Shown piece after piece: positions 11,603-23,391 of a stretch of DNA of 64,000 nt; the first letter of the stretch is position 1, and each line of letters starts with the position of its first letter. Source of the DNA: Ananas comosus (lineage: Eukaryota; Streptophyta; Magnoliopsida; Poales; Bromeliaceae); assembly GCF_001540865.1 (NCBI RefSeq), contig NC_033624.1, positions 1,219,393 to 1,283,392 on the forward strand. Reading direction: 5' to 3'. A program made the translations under genes and the position numbers. The notes below the pieces were generated by a model, which made no database searches, was not told where the DNA came from, and saw nothing but the letters and a program-made list of their open reading frames with translations.

Positions 11603-13047
11603 TGGAACCCTAGTGGGGAAACAGAAGATCACGTGAGAGGAGTCCTTTAACGGCGACCTCAACCGTAGCAACGGCTATTAGCCGTTATGATATGGAGTAG
11701 TACTCCAACGGGCATCATCGGGGCATCGGATTCCTTTTGAAGTGGCTGGGTCGGTCGCATTCATTCTACTTTTGTGCACTGGCCCAACTCAGCCGTGAAC
11801 CACGCGAGAAAGGTGAGCCTATATATAAATATTTGATAAAATAAGTTAAAATTTTTGACCTTAGAATGAGTGGGATATAAAATGTTTCTCTAGTTTAGAG
11901 AAATACATATAATATTGATTTTATAAAATCACAATCTGAATAAAAAATATTTTAAAAAATGTATATATTTATTCTTTAGTATTTTATGATAAAAATAGAA
12001 AAAATTATATCATAATTGCATCATGAAGATTTTACACAACATAATTATTTTTATGAAAATAACTAAAATACTTTTTCATTACACTTTAGCTTACTCTTCC
12101 AGCGGTCCCAACCAAACCTCAGAGCTCAGAAAATTGAGAAATTATTGTTTGAACCTGGTACACCATATCATTTGTGGACCATCTTTTTTTTTTTCTTTTT
12201 TATGACGCTAGTAGATAACACAGAAAAAATAAGATTTAAATTAAAAACATGACATGGAAAAAAAAAAAACCATCAGATGGACCTACAGTTCTAAATCCTG
12301 ATAGGATCAATAAAAGATATTCGAAATTATATGTAAACAGAAAAAAATTATAAAATTTGCTTATACTTTTTAATTAGTGTGAATTGAAAAAATTATGCTC
12401 TCTATATTTTCAAGATTAGGGTGTAAATCTAGTGATAAATATTTACTTACTTATCACATTAATTTTTTAAATATAATTTTTTTTTAAAAAAATATATAAA
12501 TTTTATGATCAAAAAGAAATGTAAAATATAGACTAAAAAATAAATATAAAGAGAGTACTTTTCGTGAATCGAAAGTGTGTTGTGGTAGACGCAGTTCGGG
12601 CACTAATTCCTCCGAGAAATCTGCTGACGAAAACTGAAAAGAGGCGAGAAACGGAGGAGACCGAATTCAGCAAAACTTTTACGGCCTACAGGGGCGAGAT
12701 CTTCGAGGTGGTGGGGGTGTGCTTCAAAATTAACAAAAAACTGAGGGGTTCTATGCGAATTGCGTGCTATCACCGTATCACCGTATCACGTGAGCGAATG
12801 GCGGGAAATGCATGTGCGAGATTCCAGGAGATGTGGTGGTCACTTTTGCGCCGTGGTTCCTCCCAGTATTTTCCATGTTTTTATTATTTCAATTAATTTT
12901 TTTTTCTTTAATAGGAAAATTATTGTACATAAAATTTGTTTTTAAGAAAACCTTTTTCTCCACTGTTATTTCTTGTAGACTCTGAACAGATGAAATAATT
13001 AAATTGAGACCACCTCAATTAGTTTTTTAGTATAGAAAGTGCGGTTC

Positions 13048-13172
13048 ATTAAATGCTGTAATTAATAATAGCTTTCTTGTTTTATTCAGCGAAGCTGCTC
13101 GATGATTTTTATTAAATGCTGCGATTGAGAATAACTTTTTCGCTTTATTTAGTGAAGTTTGTTGATGGTTTT
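13048..13172. repeat. Imperfect tandem duplication, unit about 63 bp
   Basis: ATTAAATGCTGTAATTAATA...GATGATTTTT is followed at once by ATTAAATGCTGCGATTGAGA...GATGGTTTTT. The halves differ at scattered positions. Confidence 0.65.
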
Positions 13173-14200
13173 TATATACATTTCATTAAATTATTCTAGT
13201 ACCTTTATCAACATCTAGAGTTTCACACATTAATTAAAAGATATAGCATAGGCTTAGAAATTTTACTAAAATTTCTTGTTTAGATGCTTGAAATAAGATT
13301 ATAAGTTTATAACTTACGACAAACGACACCAAAAATTTCCTGATAACGTGATTTTCTGAACAAACGGGTTGAGTACGGGTTAGTTCATTCAAGTTAGATC
13401 AGGTCCACTAAATTGGTTAATGCAGTATAGTACTCTTCTGGGGTCACTTTGGAGTACTAATTAAAGCCATTGCCAACCATACTAAATTACCATTATTTTC
13501 GTGCTCCTAATTCTTAATTTATGTAAGAGAAAATGTATTAGTACACCTTTATTATTAATTAAGCATTATCCATCAATTACACATTTTTACTATGTTCTCC
13601 CCAAACTAGGGGACCTAGTTTAGACTTGGCAGGTGACCGTTAGCAGTCTAAAACTACCTAAGACGCAGCCAAACTAATTAAATGCTCGTTCGTTTTATGC
13701 TCGACCTCTCCACATCGGAGAACCCACTCTAGCTTGGAACGAACCAAAAGTGTCCATTTCCCTTTTTGACCCTACCGAACCAACAAGGTGGATGGACACA
13801 ACTCTACTCTACAAGGGCATTTGCGTACTCCAAATATCCAAGTATTTATGTAGGTTTTTCTTGAACCTTAAATCCCGCAATTTGAATCCTAGTCGATGCG
13901 AAATAATGTGTACACACATATTAGCTTGTAAGGGTAATTTTTTTTTTTTTAAAAAAAGAAATGGAAACTGTAACACAAATTAAAACATAAACGGTTATGT
14001 TTCCAGGGATATAAACGTAATAGCCCCCTTTCAAATATGCAGGGAGTTTAGTTATTACTCTCGGTTCTCATGTGACAACCTTAAGCCTAAAACAACAGAG
14101 CTAATAAATGAAGGGGCGAAGCTTTTTAAGTGTGTCCCTAATGGCAACAATAATAGCAAAACAGGGGAGTTGCAGAGCCCTTCTTTTGCTACTTTACCTC

Positions 14201-14208
14201 TATAAATA
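14201..14208 (+). promoter_or_regulatory. Candidate TATA box of the GH9 gene
   Basis: TATAAATA lies 70 bases upstream of the ATG at 14271, followed by CT-rich leader sequence (CACACTCTCTCC). Confidence 0.55.
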
Positions 14209-14270
14209 GAGTGACCTCTCACACTCTCTCCTTTGTGGCCTCACACTTTTATAGTCCGTAGTATCTCTCA

Positions 14271-17111
14271 ATGGCGCTCTCCTCTCCTTCCCCTGTTCTC
14301 TTCATCTTCCTCCTCATCTTTTCACTTCCCATGGCTTATGCGTACCCAGCAAAAGGGCACCAAAACAACCCCAACAAAAACCATGGTGTCGCCACCCATA
14401 ACTACAGGGACGCGCTCTCCAAGTCCATTCTCTTCTTCGAAGGGCAACGCTCGGGGAAGCTCCCGCCGAGAGGATGAGTTGGAGAAGAGACTCTGGGCTC
14501 TCTGATGGGTCCACTATGCATGTAAATGCTCTATACATGTATCTCATTCTTTTTCCGTCTTTTTGTTTTATTTCCTTGTAGTGTTTGGAGTTTGATTTGT
14601 TGGGGACAATGTAGGTGGACTTGGTGGGAGGATACTATGATGCAGGGGACAATGTGAAGTTTGGGTTTCCTATGGCTTTCACCACAACTATGTTATCTTG
14701 GAGTGTGTTGGAGTTTGGGGGTTTGATGAAGGGGGAGATTGTGAATGCAAAAGAAGCTATTCGTTGGGGTACGGATTATCTCCTTAAAGCTACTGCGCAC
14801 CCTGATACCATTTATGTTCAGGTTTTCTCCTCCTCCTTGCCCTTCCTCTTTTTGGGTTTCCTCTGTTCTTTTCCTTATTTTTCTTTTATTATTTTTGCTT
14901 TCCTCTTGAACAAGGACAATGTGGATTATTTCGAACGAAAAACATGCCAAAAATTTGCCGAGTTTCGTATAATAACTCATACGCTTCTCTATACACCAAC
15001 AGGAAGTGGCTCTCTGTTTCCTCTGTTCCTAACCTTCCAGTCTCTTGGCATTTCCTCTGTTTTTTTCGTTCTTTACTTTCTTTTGGCTATTGAAGAGGGG
15101 CAATGTGGGTTATTTTTACAAGTAAAAACCCATAAATTTGCTACATTTTCCTTGCTCTCTCTCTCTTCCACTGTTTTTTTTTCTTTGGTTATCTACGGCT
15201 TTCCTGTTGGGTAACTCTTCAAAGGACGGGGTAAGTGTTATTTTTAACCAAATGACCTCTTGGCTTGTAAAAGCCTCCATTAAATAGATAATAATGCAAT
15301 GCTACATTAGTGTTACGGAATTAATAGATTAACCTCATTAGCTTGAAACAATAGGTGGGAGATGCAAACAAGGACCATGCTTGTTGGGAGAGGCCAGAGG
15401 ACATGGACACCCCAAGAACAGTGTTCAAAATAGATAGCAGCAGCCCAGGCACAGAAGTAGCTGCTGAAACAGCTGCAGCTTTAGCTTCTGCTTCTCTAGT
15501 GTTCAGAAGATCTGACCCATCCTACTCTAAACTCCTCCTCAGAAGAGCCATTAGTGTATTCTCCTACACTCCATTTTCCCTTCTTTTTAACAGTACTTTT
15601 GTTTTTATTGTGCCCACTTAATGGCGTATGTTATAGGTGTTTGAGTTTGCTGATAAGCACAGAGGCTCCTACAGTGATGGGTTGAATAATGTTGTGTGCC
15701 CTTTCTACTGCTCTTACTCTGGCTACCAGGTATATTAGTTAGAGCAATGCTTGGTGTTTTGTCGAGTTATCTATTATGGCATATTATTTAATACATAAAG
15801 GGGCTCTCGAACACTGTTTTCTTGTAAACTAAAGGCTCTTTTTTTTCACTTGTAATAAAAAAAATAATATTAAAATGTGTTTGTGTGGGTTTTTAACTCT
15901 TTTTAAATATTGAAGGATGAACTACTGTGGGGAGCGGCGTGGCTCCACAGGGCCACGAGGGACCCCACATACCTGAGCTACATTGAGGTCAACGGTCAAA
16001 CCCTTGGAGCTGATGAGACCGACAACACCTTTGGCTGGGACAACAAGCATGTGGGCGCCAGGATCCTCCTCTCTAAGGTCTTCTTCTTTTCTCCCCCCCT
16101 TTTTTTTTTTCTCTTTTCTCATAATTAGTACTTCACACTTAATAAAACCTCTTCTTGTTTTCTTTCTTTTTGCACTTTAGTTCCTGTTCAAGGGACCAAA
16201 CAAGCCCATTTTTGTGTAATCTAAGATATGGGTTTTTGTCACTTGGTTACTAACCAAATCCCTCTCCCTTGGGGTTTTTTTTTTTTTTTAATTTATTTAT
16301 TATTTGTTCAGGCTTTTCTAGTCCAAAATGTGAAGTCACTTCATGACTACAAGGGCCACGCTGATAACTTCATCTGCTCCCTCGTTCCGGGCACCTCTTC
16401 CTCTCAAACCCAGTACACTCCAGGTCCCAATCTCTCTCCCTCTCTCTCTCTAACACAAAAACAACTTGTATATGAGTGTAACAATATTATGCATGGGACT
16501 ATATATATATATATATATACACATAGGAGGGCTACTATTTAAGATGAGTGACAGTAACATGCAATACGTGACCTCCACCTCCTTCCTCCTCCTGACATAC
16601 GCCAAGTACCTCTCCTTCTCCAAACAAACCGTCTCCTGCGGCGGCGTCTCCGTCACCCCGCAAAAGCTCCGCTCTATCGCTAAGCGCCAGGTACTGTACT
16701 GTTTTTTCCTTCTGTTAAATTGGCCGATCTTTTGGATAACATGATATGTTTCTGATTGTGGTGGAGCCATGCACGTAGGTGGACTATTTGCTAGGGGAGA
16801 ACCCCATGGGAATATCGTACATGGTCGGGTACGGTGCCCACTTCCCGGAGAGGGTGCACCACCGGGGCTCATCGCTACCGTCGGTGGCGTCGCACCCGGC
16901 CCCGATCGGATGCTCTACAGGATTCGCCGTGCTCGGCTCATCGGCGCCCAACCCGAACCTCCTCATAGGCGCCGTCGTCGGCGGTCCCGACGCCATCGAC
17001 CGCTTCCCCGACCAACGCTCTGACTACGAGCACTCCGAACCCGCCACCTACATCAACGCCCCCCTCGTCGGCGCCCTCGCCTACCTCGCCCACTCCTATG
17101 GCCAACTCTAA
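14271..17111 (+). CDS. GH9 endo-1,4-beta-glucanase (secreted, class B type); exon 1 frameshift
   Basis: Hydrolyses internal 1,4-beta-glucan bonds in the wall. Exons: 14271-14521, 14615-14821, 15355-15555, 15637-15729, 15916-16077, 16312-16423, 16527-16690, 16779-17111; all phases join cleanly. A signal peptide covers about residues 1-24 ([16 protein letters not shown]). GH9 marks: [51 protein letters not shown] (catalytic Asp box), [31 protein letters not shown] (active-site His), [24 protein letters not shown] (second Asp/Glu box). There is no C-terminal carbohydrate-binding module. The frame breaks in exon 1 near 14467-14472: the ATG frame stops after GKLPPRG, while [13 protein letters not shown] continues one frame over. 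Family members usually have LPP-x-QR here, so four bases (or one) are missing. The full-length product would be about 508 residues. Confidence 0.9.
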
Positions 17112-18217
17112 TTAGTTTAAGCATAGTTACTAGTAACTAATTAATTACGGTTATGGGAGGTTTAGTTAATCGGTCGTTTTAGTTAGTTAAGGACCCCAGT
17201 GCGGCTAAGGAACGCACGGGAGGGTCTTGGTTAGTTTAAGGTAGGGTTTAGTTGTGGTTTGTGTGGTGTGATGTGCTTGGAGATTGGTGCGAGCTTTGAA
17301 CGGTGTACCATGCAAGGGAAAGTTTGACTCTTGCGTTGGGTTGTGTGTGGGGGAGCTGTAATTTGTCTCTAGTGTGTTAACGCGAGTAGTAATAGAGCTT
17401 CGTCTCTTGTGTACTTGTGTTTACGTTGTTTGGGTCTTGTGCGTGGCTGCGTATTTCCTTCTTTATTTCATTTATTTCAAATTTTTTTTAATTCAGTTGA
17501 CGCTAATGTAGGGTTGATTACGATTTTTATGCTATTTTATCTTAAGTTTGAGGGACTAATACGAAAAATATATTAAAAAAGAAGCATAAATGTCACAGAT
17601 GGATTTTGCCACCATTGCTGTAACATACATCAAAAATCGTGCTGTAACACCACATCAATTTGAAATAAATGATCATGTGAAAGAGTATAGGAATAGTCGT
17701 ACGTGTTATTTTTATTTATTTTCATTATGAGGTTAGGTTGCCGTATATACTATTTATGGAATAACGGGCTCCGTCCCAAAGATTTGTAGCAGCGTTTTCA
17801 GAATATGTTGACTATATTACTCCAAGAGCCAAATTTTTTATCACATGCTACAAAAACTTAGGCCCGTTTGGTTCCGGAGATAAACGAAAAGCTATTCTAC
17901 CAAATAGAATAATATTTAATCAGCATATTTTATTCCTGTTAAATTTTATTATTTTCGGTTATTTGCCATATTTATAATGTATATATCTACTACTTGAAGC
18001 TAACCATATATTTGCCATATTTATAATGGTATCTGTTCTGATGACCAAAATTATAACATATGAGGTATATAAAAGTTGAGAATGTATAAGATTGAGTTTT
18101 ATTTAATCACCATCTAGGACAGTAGATTGGTATCTCTTTGCTGGATACTGTCACTTGAAATAAAATTAATATGTGCAAGCGTGTGACCTATATATCCACA
18201 CTTGAGAATTTAAAAGC

Positions 18218-18838
18218 TGTTAGAATTTGATTAGATTTATAGTTTATTTTTAATTAAATAAAAATTAATATTTAAATAAAAATAATTAAAATTTAAATAT
18301 TAATTATAGTATAAATCTAAATAAATTATGATAAATATTTTAATCTATCAATTAAAATTTAAATATTTATTGAAGTAGAAATCTTCATTATACTAGATTT
18401 GAGGTATATCTTTTGAGTGATGCATTTAAGGGGTTAATTAACTCGGTAGGAGTACGACGGCCACGTTTTAAAGCTGTTGGATTCAGAGAGAGTACGGCCG
18501 ATGTCAAACTCTTGTGGAAGAGAGAGTCCTGTTTATGAGTAGTTACATGCACTTTGTGCACCGATGCATGTTTGAGAGAGAAATTTTTTTTTTCTTTTAT
18601 AAATTTATAGAAAATAAGAGAATGATAGGACTCGGATTGTAACTACTCTATGCAAAAAATAAGTCATGTGTAATATATCTTCTCTTATATTTGTATATTT
18701 TTTATTTTATTTTTTTTTCTCTTTTGTGATTGTATCAGTTTTGCCGAAAATATGAATTTATGGTAAAGATCCGATTCGACGCTTTCATTATAGAATCTTA
18801 ACATTCGATACCGAATCAACAGCAGTTGGTATCGGAGC
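18218..18838 (+). mobile_element. Probable LTR plus primer-binding site remnant of an LTR retrotransposon
   Basis: TGTTAGAATTTGA (18218) to ...GAATCAACA (18821) has TGTT...AACA ends. It is followed after five bases by TGGTATCGGAGC (18827-18838), close to the initiator methionine tRNA primer site (TGGTATCAGAGC). No gag or pol follows. This is either a deleted element or an LTR fragment. Confidence 0.45.
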
Positions 18839-19023
18839 AAGTTACGGATTCTTAAAAATTCGATACCAGGACGAATATCGGATTCCCAACAAAAACAACT
18901 TACATCTTCTTTTTAATATTATAATTGAGAATTTTAAAACTTTTTGACTGTGGATTGATGATGCCTATTTTCTAATAGGACATCTAAAGAATATTTCAGT
19001 AGTCTTTCGTAACACTCTCTTGT

Positions 19024-19216
19024 AGGAGGAATTCTACACTATCATATTTGCACCACGTCATCGATAACAAGCCAATCATCTTTTTTTTTTCCAAACAAAA
19101 ATACAATAAAAATATTTTTTTTATAATCATGATGTGACATATATTTGTAAAAGAAAATTTTTGATTGGTTTGTTACGCCACGTCACCAATATATCCGTTG
19201 TATTCTAGAATTTTTT
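19024..19216. mobile_element. MITE family A, copy 2 (about 190 bp)
   Basis: Same organisation and orientation as the copy at 11413-11602. Shared blocks include AGGAGGAATTCTACACT, CACCACGTCATC, ACAATAAAAATA, ATAATCATGATG, GATTGGTTTGTTACGCCACG and CACGTCACCAAT. Confidence 0.7.
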
Positions 19217-19921
19217 CTCTTATAGCAGCTTTTCATCCGGTGATGGATCTAAAATTTTTTAAAAATATTTTTTTCCCTTTAGTTCTTATGTGGTCATTGC
19301 ACATTGGGCCAAACCATATGAAGCTCCATTCTGAGCGTTTCGGTGCAAATTTCTTTCATCAATTAGGGCAAACAATTACCCATTTTGATAGATGGAAAGA
19401 GACCCACTTCTCTTTAAGAAAAGTAAATGATCTTCTGAGCAACTTATCTACCAAAGTGTCAAAACAAGTACGTACATGGATAGAGTCATCAGTCATGTGA
19501 GTTGATCAAACACGCTTTTTGACCATTGGTGGAGACAAGATGGTGAGGGGACTGAACAAGTAATTAGCACCACATAAACCAAGGCCATTGTATGATTAGA
19601 GCATGTGATGTGGGGCTTTTTCTCTTTTTTTTTGGTTTTTGTTTAGTTCAAATCTTATTTTCAAAAAAAAAAAAAAACAAAAAGAGAAACATGCATGTGT
19701 AAGGCATGTGATGTTGGACAGGCATGTGATGTTGGACTTTTTGTTCTGATTAATGCGGCAATAATTCAAAAAGTACCCCAAATTAAATACAGGCAATGTG
19801 TTAGTTAGTAACTTAGTATACATATAATAATTATTTATTTATAATGTTTGTTTCTTGAACTGTGACATTTCAGATATGTTCTAAAATATTTAATGCTATT
19901 TGGAGTTATTGGTTTCAACAA

Positions 19922-20455
19922 GGCTACTATACTCTTATGAGTACGATCAACCTTGTACTCATAAGTTTGTTTTTGATGATAGAGTTTTCGAATTGACGAT
20001 CCACACTGTTAAACATTATCTAGAGCATCTAAAATGTCTAGAAATTAAATTTTATAATTTTTCAGTATCATTTACCATATGATCAAAAGGTCATAAAATT
20101 GACAATTTTTAACGGCCGGTATGGGATATTTGCTAGTTTAACTGTGTAAAAGAATCGAAATTTGTTGAATTTTTGATAGAAAATTCTACTCACTATATAG
20201 ATAAAGTTCAATAACTCCGATCTTAAATTGAAGGATCCGATCATTTATTTTTAAGACGTCGTTCGACTTTGACCGTTTATTTTATACTCGCTTGATAAAT
20301 TTTATTATAATTTCAAAAAATTACGAAATTTATTTTCTATATGTTTCAAATATTGTAAATCATATTTAACGGAGTGGATTGTCGATTCGGAAGCTCTATT
20401 ATTGAAAACAACTTATGAGTACGAAGGGCTCTATATTTATAAGAGTATAGTAGCC
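19922..20455 (-). mobile_element. Fold-back MITE family M1, copy c (534 bp)
   Basis: Starts GGCTACTATACTCTTATGAG and ends with its near reverse complement (...TATAAGAGTATAGTAGCC). The inverted arms extend roughly 170 bases inward, with matching blocks such as CGATGATAGAG / CTCTATTATTG. It is the reverse complement of the 36185-36718 copy and has the same length. It has no coding capacity. Confidence 0.75.
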
Positions 20456-20841
20456 ATAGTCTTCAACAACTTAGTTTTCTTTTTCTTTTTTTTTTTTTGC
20501 TTTAATTCAATTCTTATATTTTAAGAAAAAACAAAAAATAAAAGTTAAAGAGTTATTAAGGCATGTGATGTGGGGATTTCTCAATTCATAATTTTGTTCC
20601 AGCAGTACATTGGCAGCAGCCCATGTGGAGCTGAAGTGAGAACATGGGTTCAGCAGTCTCTTCTTCAGAACTTGGTGATGACAGATCCTCCTGGTCAATC
20701 CCAGAAAATGGCAGACCAAAAGACATTCCATCCCAGATTTTTATTAATAAGCAATTGCTTTTTCTCTGTCTATCTATGAATAACTAAAGACAGTAATTAA
20801 GACCAGTGCCAGGTATAATGGAGCAGTGTTCAAGCCCATAA

Positions 20842-20947
20842 TTAAAATACTACATAGTAGGAAGTTAGAGCCATGATATATTACTGGCATGTTAAAATAC
20901 TACTGGCATGTTAAAATACTACATAGTAGGAAGTTAGAGCCATGATA
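20842..20947. repeat. Direct duplication of a 37-bp segment
   Basis: TTAAAATACTACATAGTAGG...GCCATGATA occurs at 20842-20878 and 20911-20947. The short TACTGGCATG unit between them is also doubled. Confidence 0.85.
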
Positions 20948-21243
20948 ACTGAAAGCTTTTACAAAACATATTGCTTGAGTAGAGCTGGATTTAGAAGTAC
21001 TAACAGTTTTTCATTCCACCGAAGGCCTTTAATAAGTTCTTATCCAAATAGAAGCAGAAGCTCCAGAGTAAAATTTACATGAAAATCACCTTAGCTTTTA
21101 ATTATAATAAAAGCTCTGGACTAAATTATTTGTCTAGTTTACGATTGTTAATATTTGGAGTGCAGATAGAGGTCCTTTCGAAGCTTATTCAAATTACAAA
21201 CCACAACACTAGCGCAGCATAGTTTAACTTCCAAAATAATGTT

Positions 21244-22011
21244 TTTTTTTTGAGAAATAGATAGCACGCTATCCGCTTCATTCATTGAAAGGATGAATTA
21301 GGCTACATGGGTGAGGCAACGTCGGCCTCGGAAAGGGGTGATTAAAAAAAGGAAAAAGAAAAAAAGAAAAAAGAAAAAAAAGAAAAAAAGAAGAAGTTCG
21401 TCTACTGTTAACCACTACCGTCGGCCTAGCAGAACTTGGTCTCAAATCTTCATCAACTGTTTAATCTTGTGGACTGCTTGGAGGGGGTCCGGTTGAGTGT
21501 TCCTAAATATCACACTATTCCTAGCCTCCCAAATGATCCACCAGCAGGCTATCAATCCAGATATTGTAGTACAAGACCGCTGTGACCCCTCTGTCGTCTT
21601 CCAACGATCCCATACCGTGGTCACATCATCCCCACAATTTCCTAGCCGGGCGTTATCCAAGCTCATGACCATTAGGAATCTTGAGAAATCACACCGGACG
21701 AATAAATGGTCGACCGTCTCCTCTTCAGTTCCGCACAACACGCAAACAGTATTTCCCGTCCAGCCTCTCTTGAGTAGGTTGTCGGCGGTTAGAGGCCGCT
21801 TCTTGAGGACGATCCAGCTAAAAACTTTTACTTTTAGTGGTACTCGAATTCTCCAGATCTTGCTGCTTCGGCCATCCCTTAAACCCCCGTCATTCAACAT
21901 CGAGTAGGCTGATTTCACCGTGAACTTCCCGTCAGGGCTCCATCTCCAGTTCACGCTATCTGGTCTGATTTCAGGGCTGATTTCACCGTGAACTTCCCGT
22001 CAGGGCTGATT
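21244..22011 (-). mobile_element. 5'-truncated LINE with zf-RVT region, poly(A) tail and target duplication
   Basis: On the minus strand, 21954-21442 encodes the C-terminal zinc-binding reverse transcriptase region typical of plant LINE ORF2: WRWSPDGKFTVKSAYSML, then VPLKVKVFSWIVLKKRPLTADNLLKRG, CVLCGTEEETVDHLFVRC and WWIIWEARNSVIF. It is followed by a 3' UTR, the tail GAAGCGGATAGCGTGCTATC, TATTTCTC and an A-run (T-run at 21242-21251 on this strand). CAAAATAATGTT flanks both sides (21232-21243 and 22012-22023), so the insertion boundaries are clear. It is a dead copy, because most of ORF2 is absent. Confidence 0.85.
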
Positions 22012-23391
22012 CAAAATAATGTTGTTCAAGCAAAGCTACTTAAGAACATCTCCTTTATAAAAAAAAAAAAATTCATTTTTGCATTCAAAATACAGGTAAA
22101 AGCAGAAACAGAAACCTCCAAAAGAATGGTTTGAATTTAAAAATCCAGTGCTTCAACCAAAAGCTAAATTTTATTTATTTGACTTTTTTTTTTTTTCGCT
22201 TGCCAGGCACTCGATTTATGTTTCTCAATAAGAGAAGTTACAACAAAATGCAATTTGGAACTTTAATTATTACATTTAATCCAACAACAAACCGTTGCTA
22301 TTGGAGAAAAGATCATGGAACTTTAGACTAACTGGGACTTCTAAAGCTGGACAAGCATGGGAGAGAGAAAGGGGAAATGCAAGCCACAAATCCTGACTAG
22401 TATCTAATGATCATAAATAATTACCTTTAACTTTTGAGAATTCCAAGAGGATCCAAAGCCAGAAAAATAGAGAAAGAGTATGTCCCAGAAGATCTTCTAT
22501 TTAAACTAGTAGACCAACCCTTTAGTACCAAATAAGATGAGAGAATCCTAAGCTTTTATGGGTGGTATCTTAGAATCTTGAGGACCACTGATGCGTGTCA
22601 GTGCCATTACTGATCATATCCAAATCTTTCTAAGAAATGCTATTTGTACGTCCATAAATGGAGTGTAAATTATATGACTATCCATCTCAAAATTTAAACA
22701 TCTTTTATATTTTATATTAAAAAATTTGATAAAATTCAGTTTGCGACGGAGCCAGTGAAATCAGTATTTAATTAAAGCAATTATTTTAATGCTCTTTTGA
22801 AGGGAAATGGTAGAGCTTAAAGAAGCCATCCACGTCTGTTTGACTTAGCTGGAGCTTTTATAAACTACGGTGGCAAAGTAGACTTGGTGGTTGAACTCCC
22901 CNCCCCCCCACCCCCCTGGCGCGCCTAATGGCTACCTGCTGCAGCAAAAGTACTAACAACTCTCAAATTTAGTTGTCATATGTCAAAGCCCAAACCTTCA
23001 TGTAAATGGGGCCTGAATCTATGGCCCTTGACTAAATTTCATTTATAAATTTCAAATCCTTGATACTGATTCAGAAACGACCACCGATAAATAAATTCAA
23101 CAAATAAAATGTATATAACTTGAGTTACACCTTTTGCTTTTTTTCTTTTTCTTTTCTTCTTTTTCTCGTGTAATTTGCTCCATCAAAAATGCACTGCGAC
23201 CTCTGGTCCATATAATAGCCTATACAATATCGGCCCAATAATCACCCCTCTCATGGACTTCAAAATGGTCTGAATATGGGCCTACATTGCATGAGTCCAG
23301 TAATAGCCCATAACGCCTCTGATATTTCAAACACATAACCTCTCCTCAATTGGCTTTGTCGACCTCCCACTCCCATTTCGAGCTCGCAACA

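Larger units (their letters stand above)
10077..14200. other. Intergenic region between pectin methylesterase and GH9
   Basis: AT-rich and without a convincing gene. It contains a SINE head fragment (11235-11320), a 190-bp MITE (11413-11602) and an imperfect tandem duplication of about 63 bp (13048-13172). Short open frames such as 12564-12896 show no recognisable domain. Confidence 0.6.
17112..23391. other. Intergenic repeat-rich region between GH9 and MORF
   Basis: No intact gene. Identified items: an LTR/PBS remnant (18218-18838), MITE family A copy 2 (19024-19216), fold-back element M1 (19922-20455), a 37-bp direct repeat (20842-20947), and a truncated LINE (21244-22011). There is one ambiguous base at 22902 in a C-run. 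The last 200 bases act as the MORF promoter and leader. Confidence 0.6.

Noticed and set aside
12564..12896. 110-residue plus-strand frame between GH9 and pectin methylesterase
   Set aside because: No domain, no promoter or splice context, composition unlike neighbouring exons.
14822..15354. Extension of GH9 exon 2 through a hydrophobic frame
   Set aside because: The frame after IYVQ runs into intron sequence; splicing to [20 protein letters not shown] restores the family sequence.
20570..20779. Short frame with IGSSPCGAEVRTWVQQ
   Set aside because: GC content is gene-like for about 130 bases, but no family is recognised and no splice partner was found; may be a captured gene fragment.
21497..21907. 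Plus-strand 136-residue frame
   Set aside because: It is the complement of the LINE ORF2 zinc-binding region, which has clear CxxC motifs on the minus strand.
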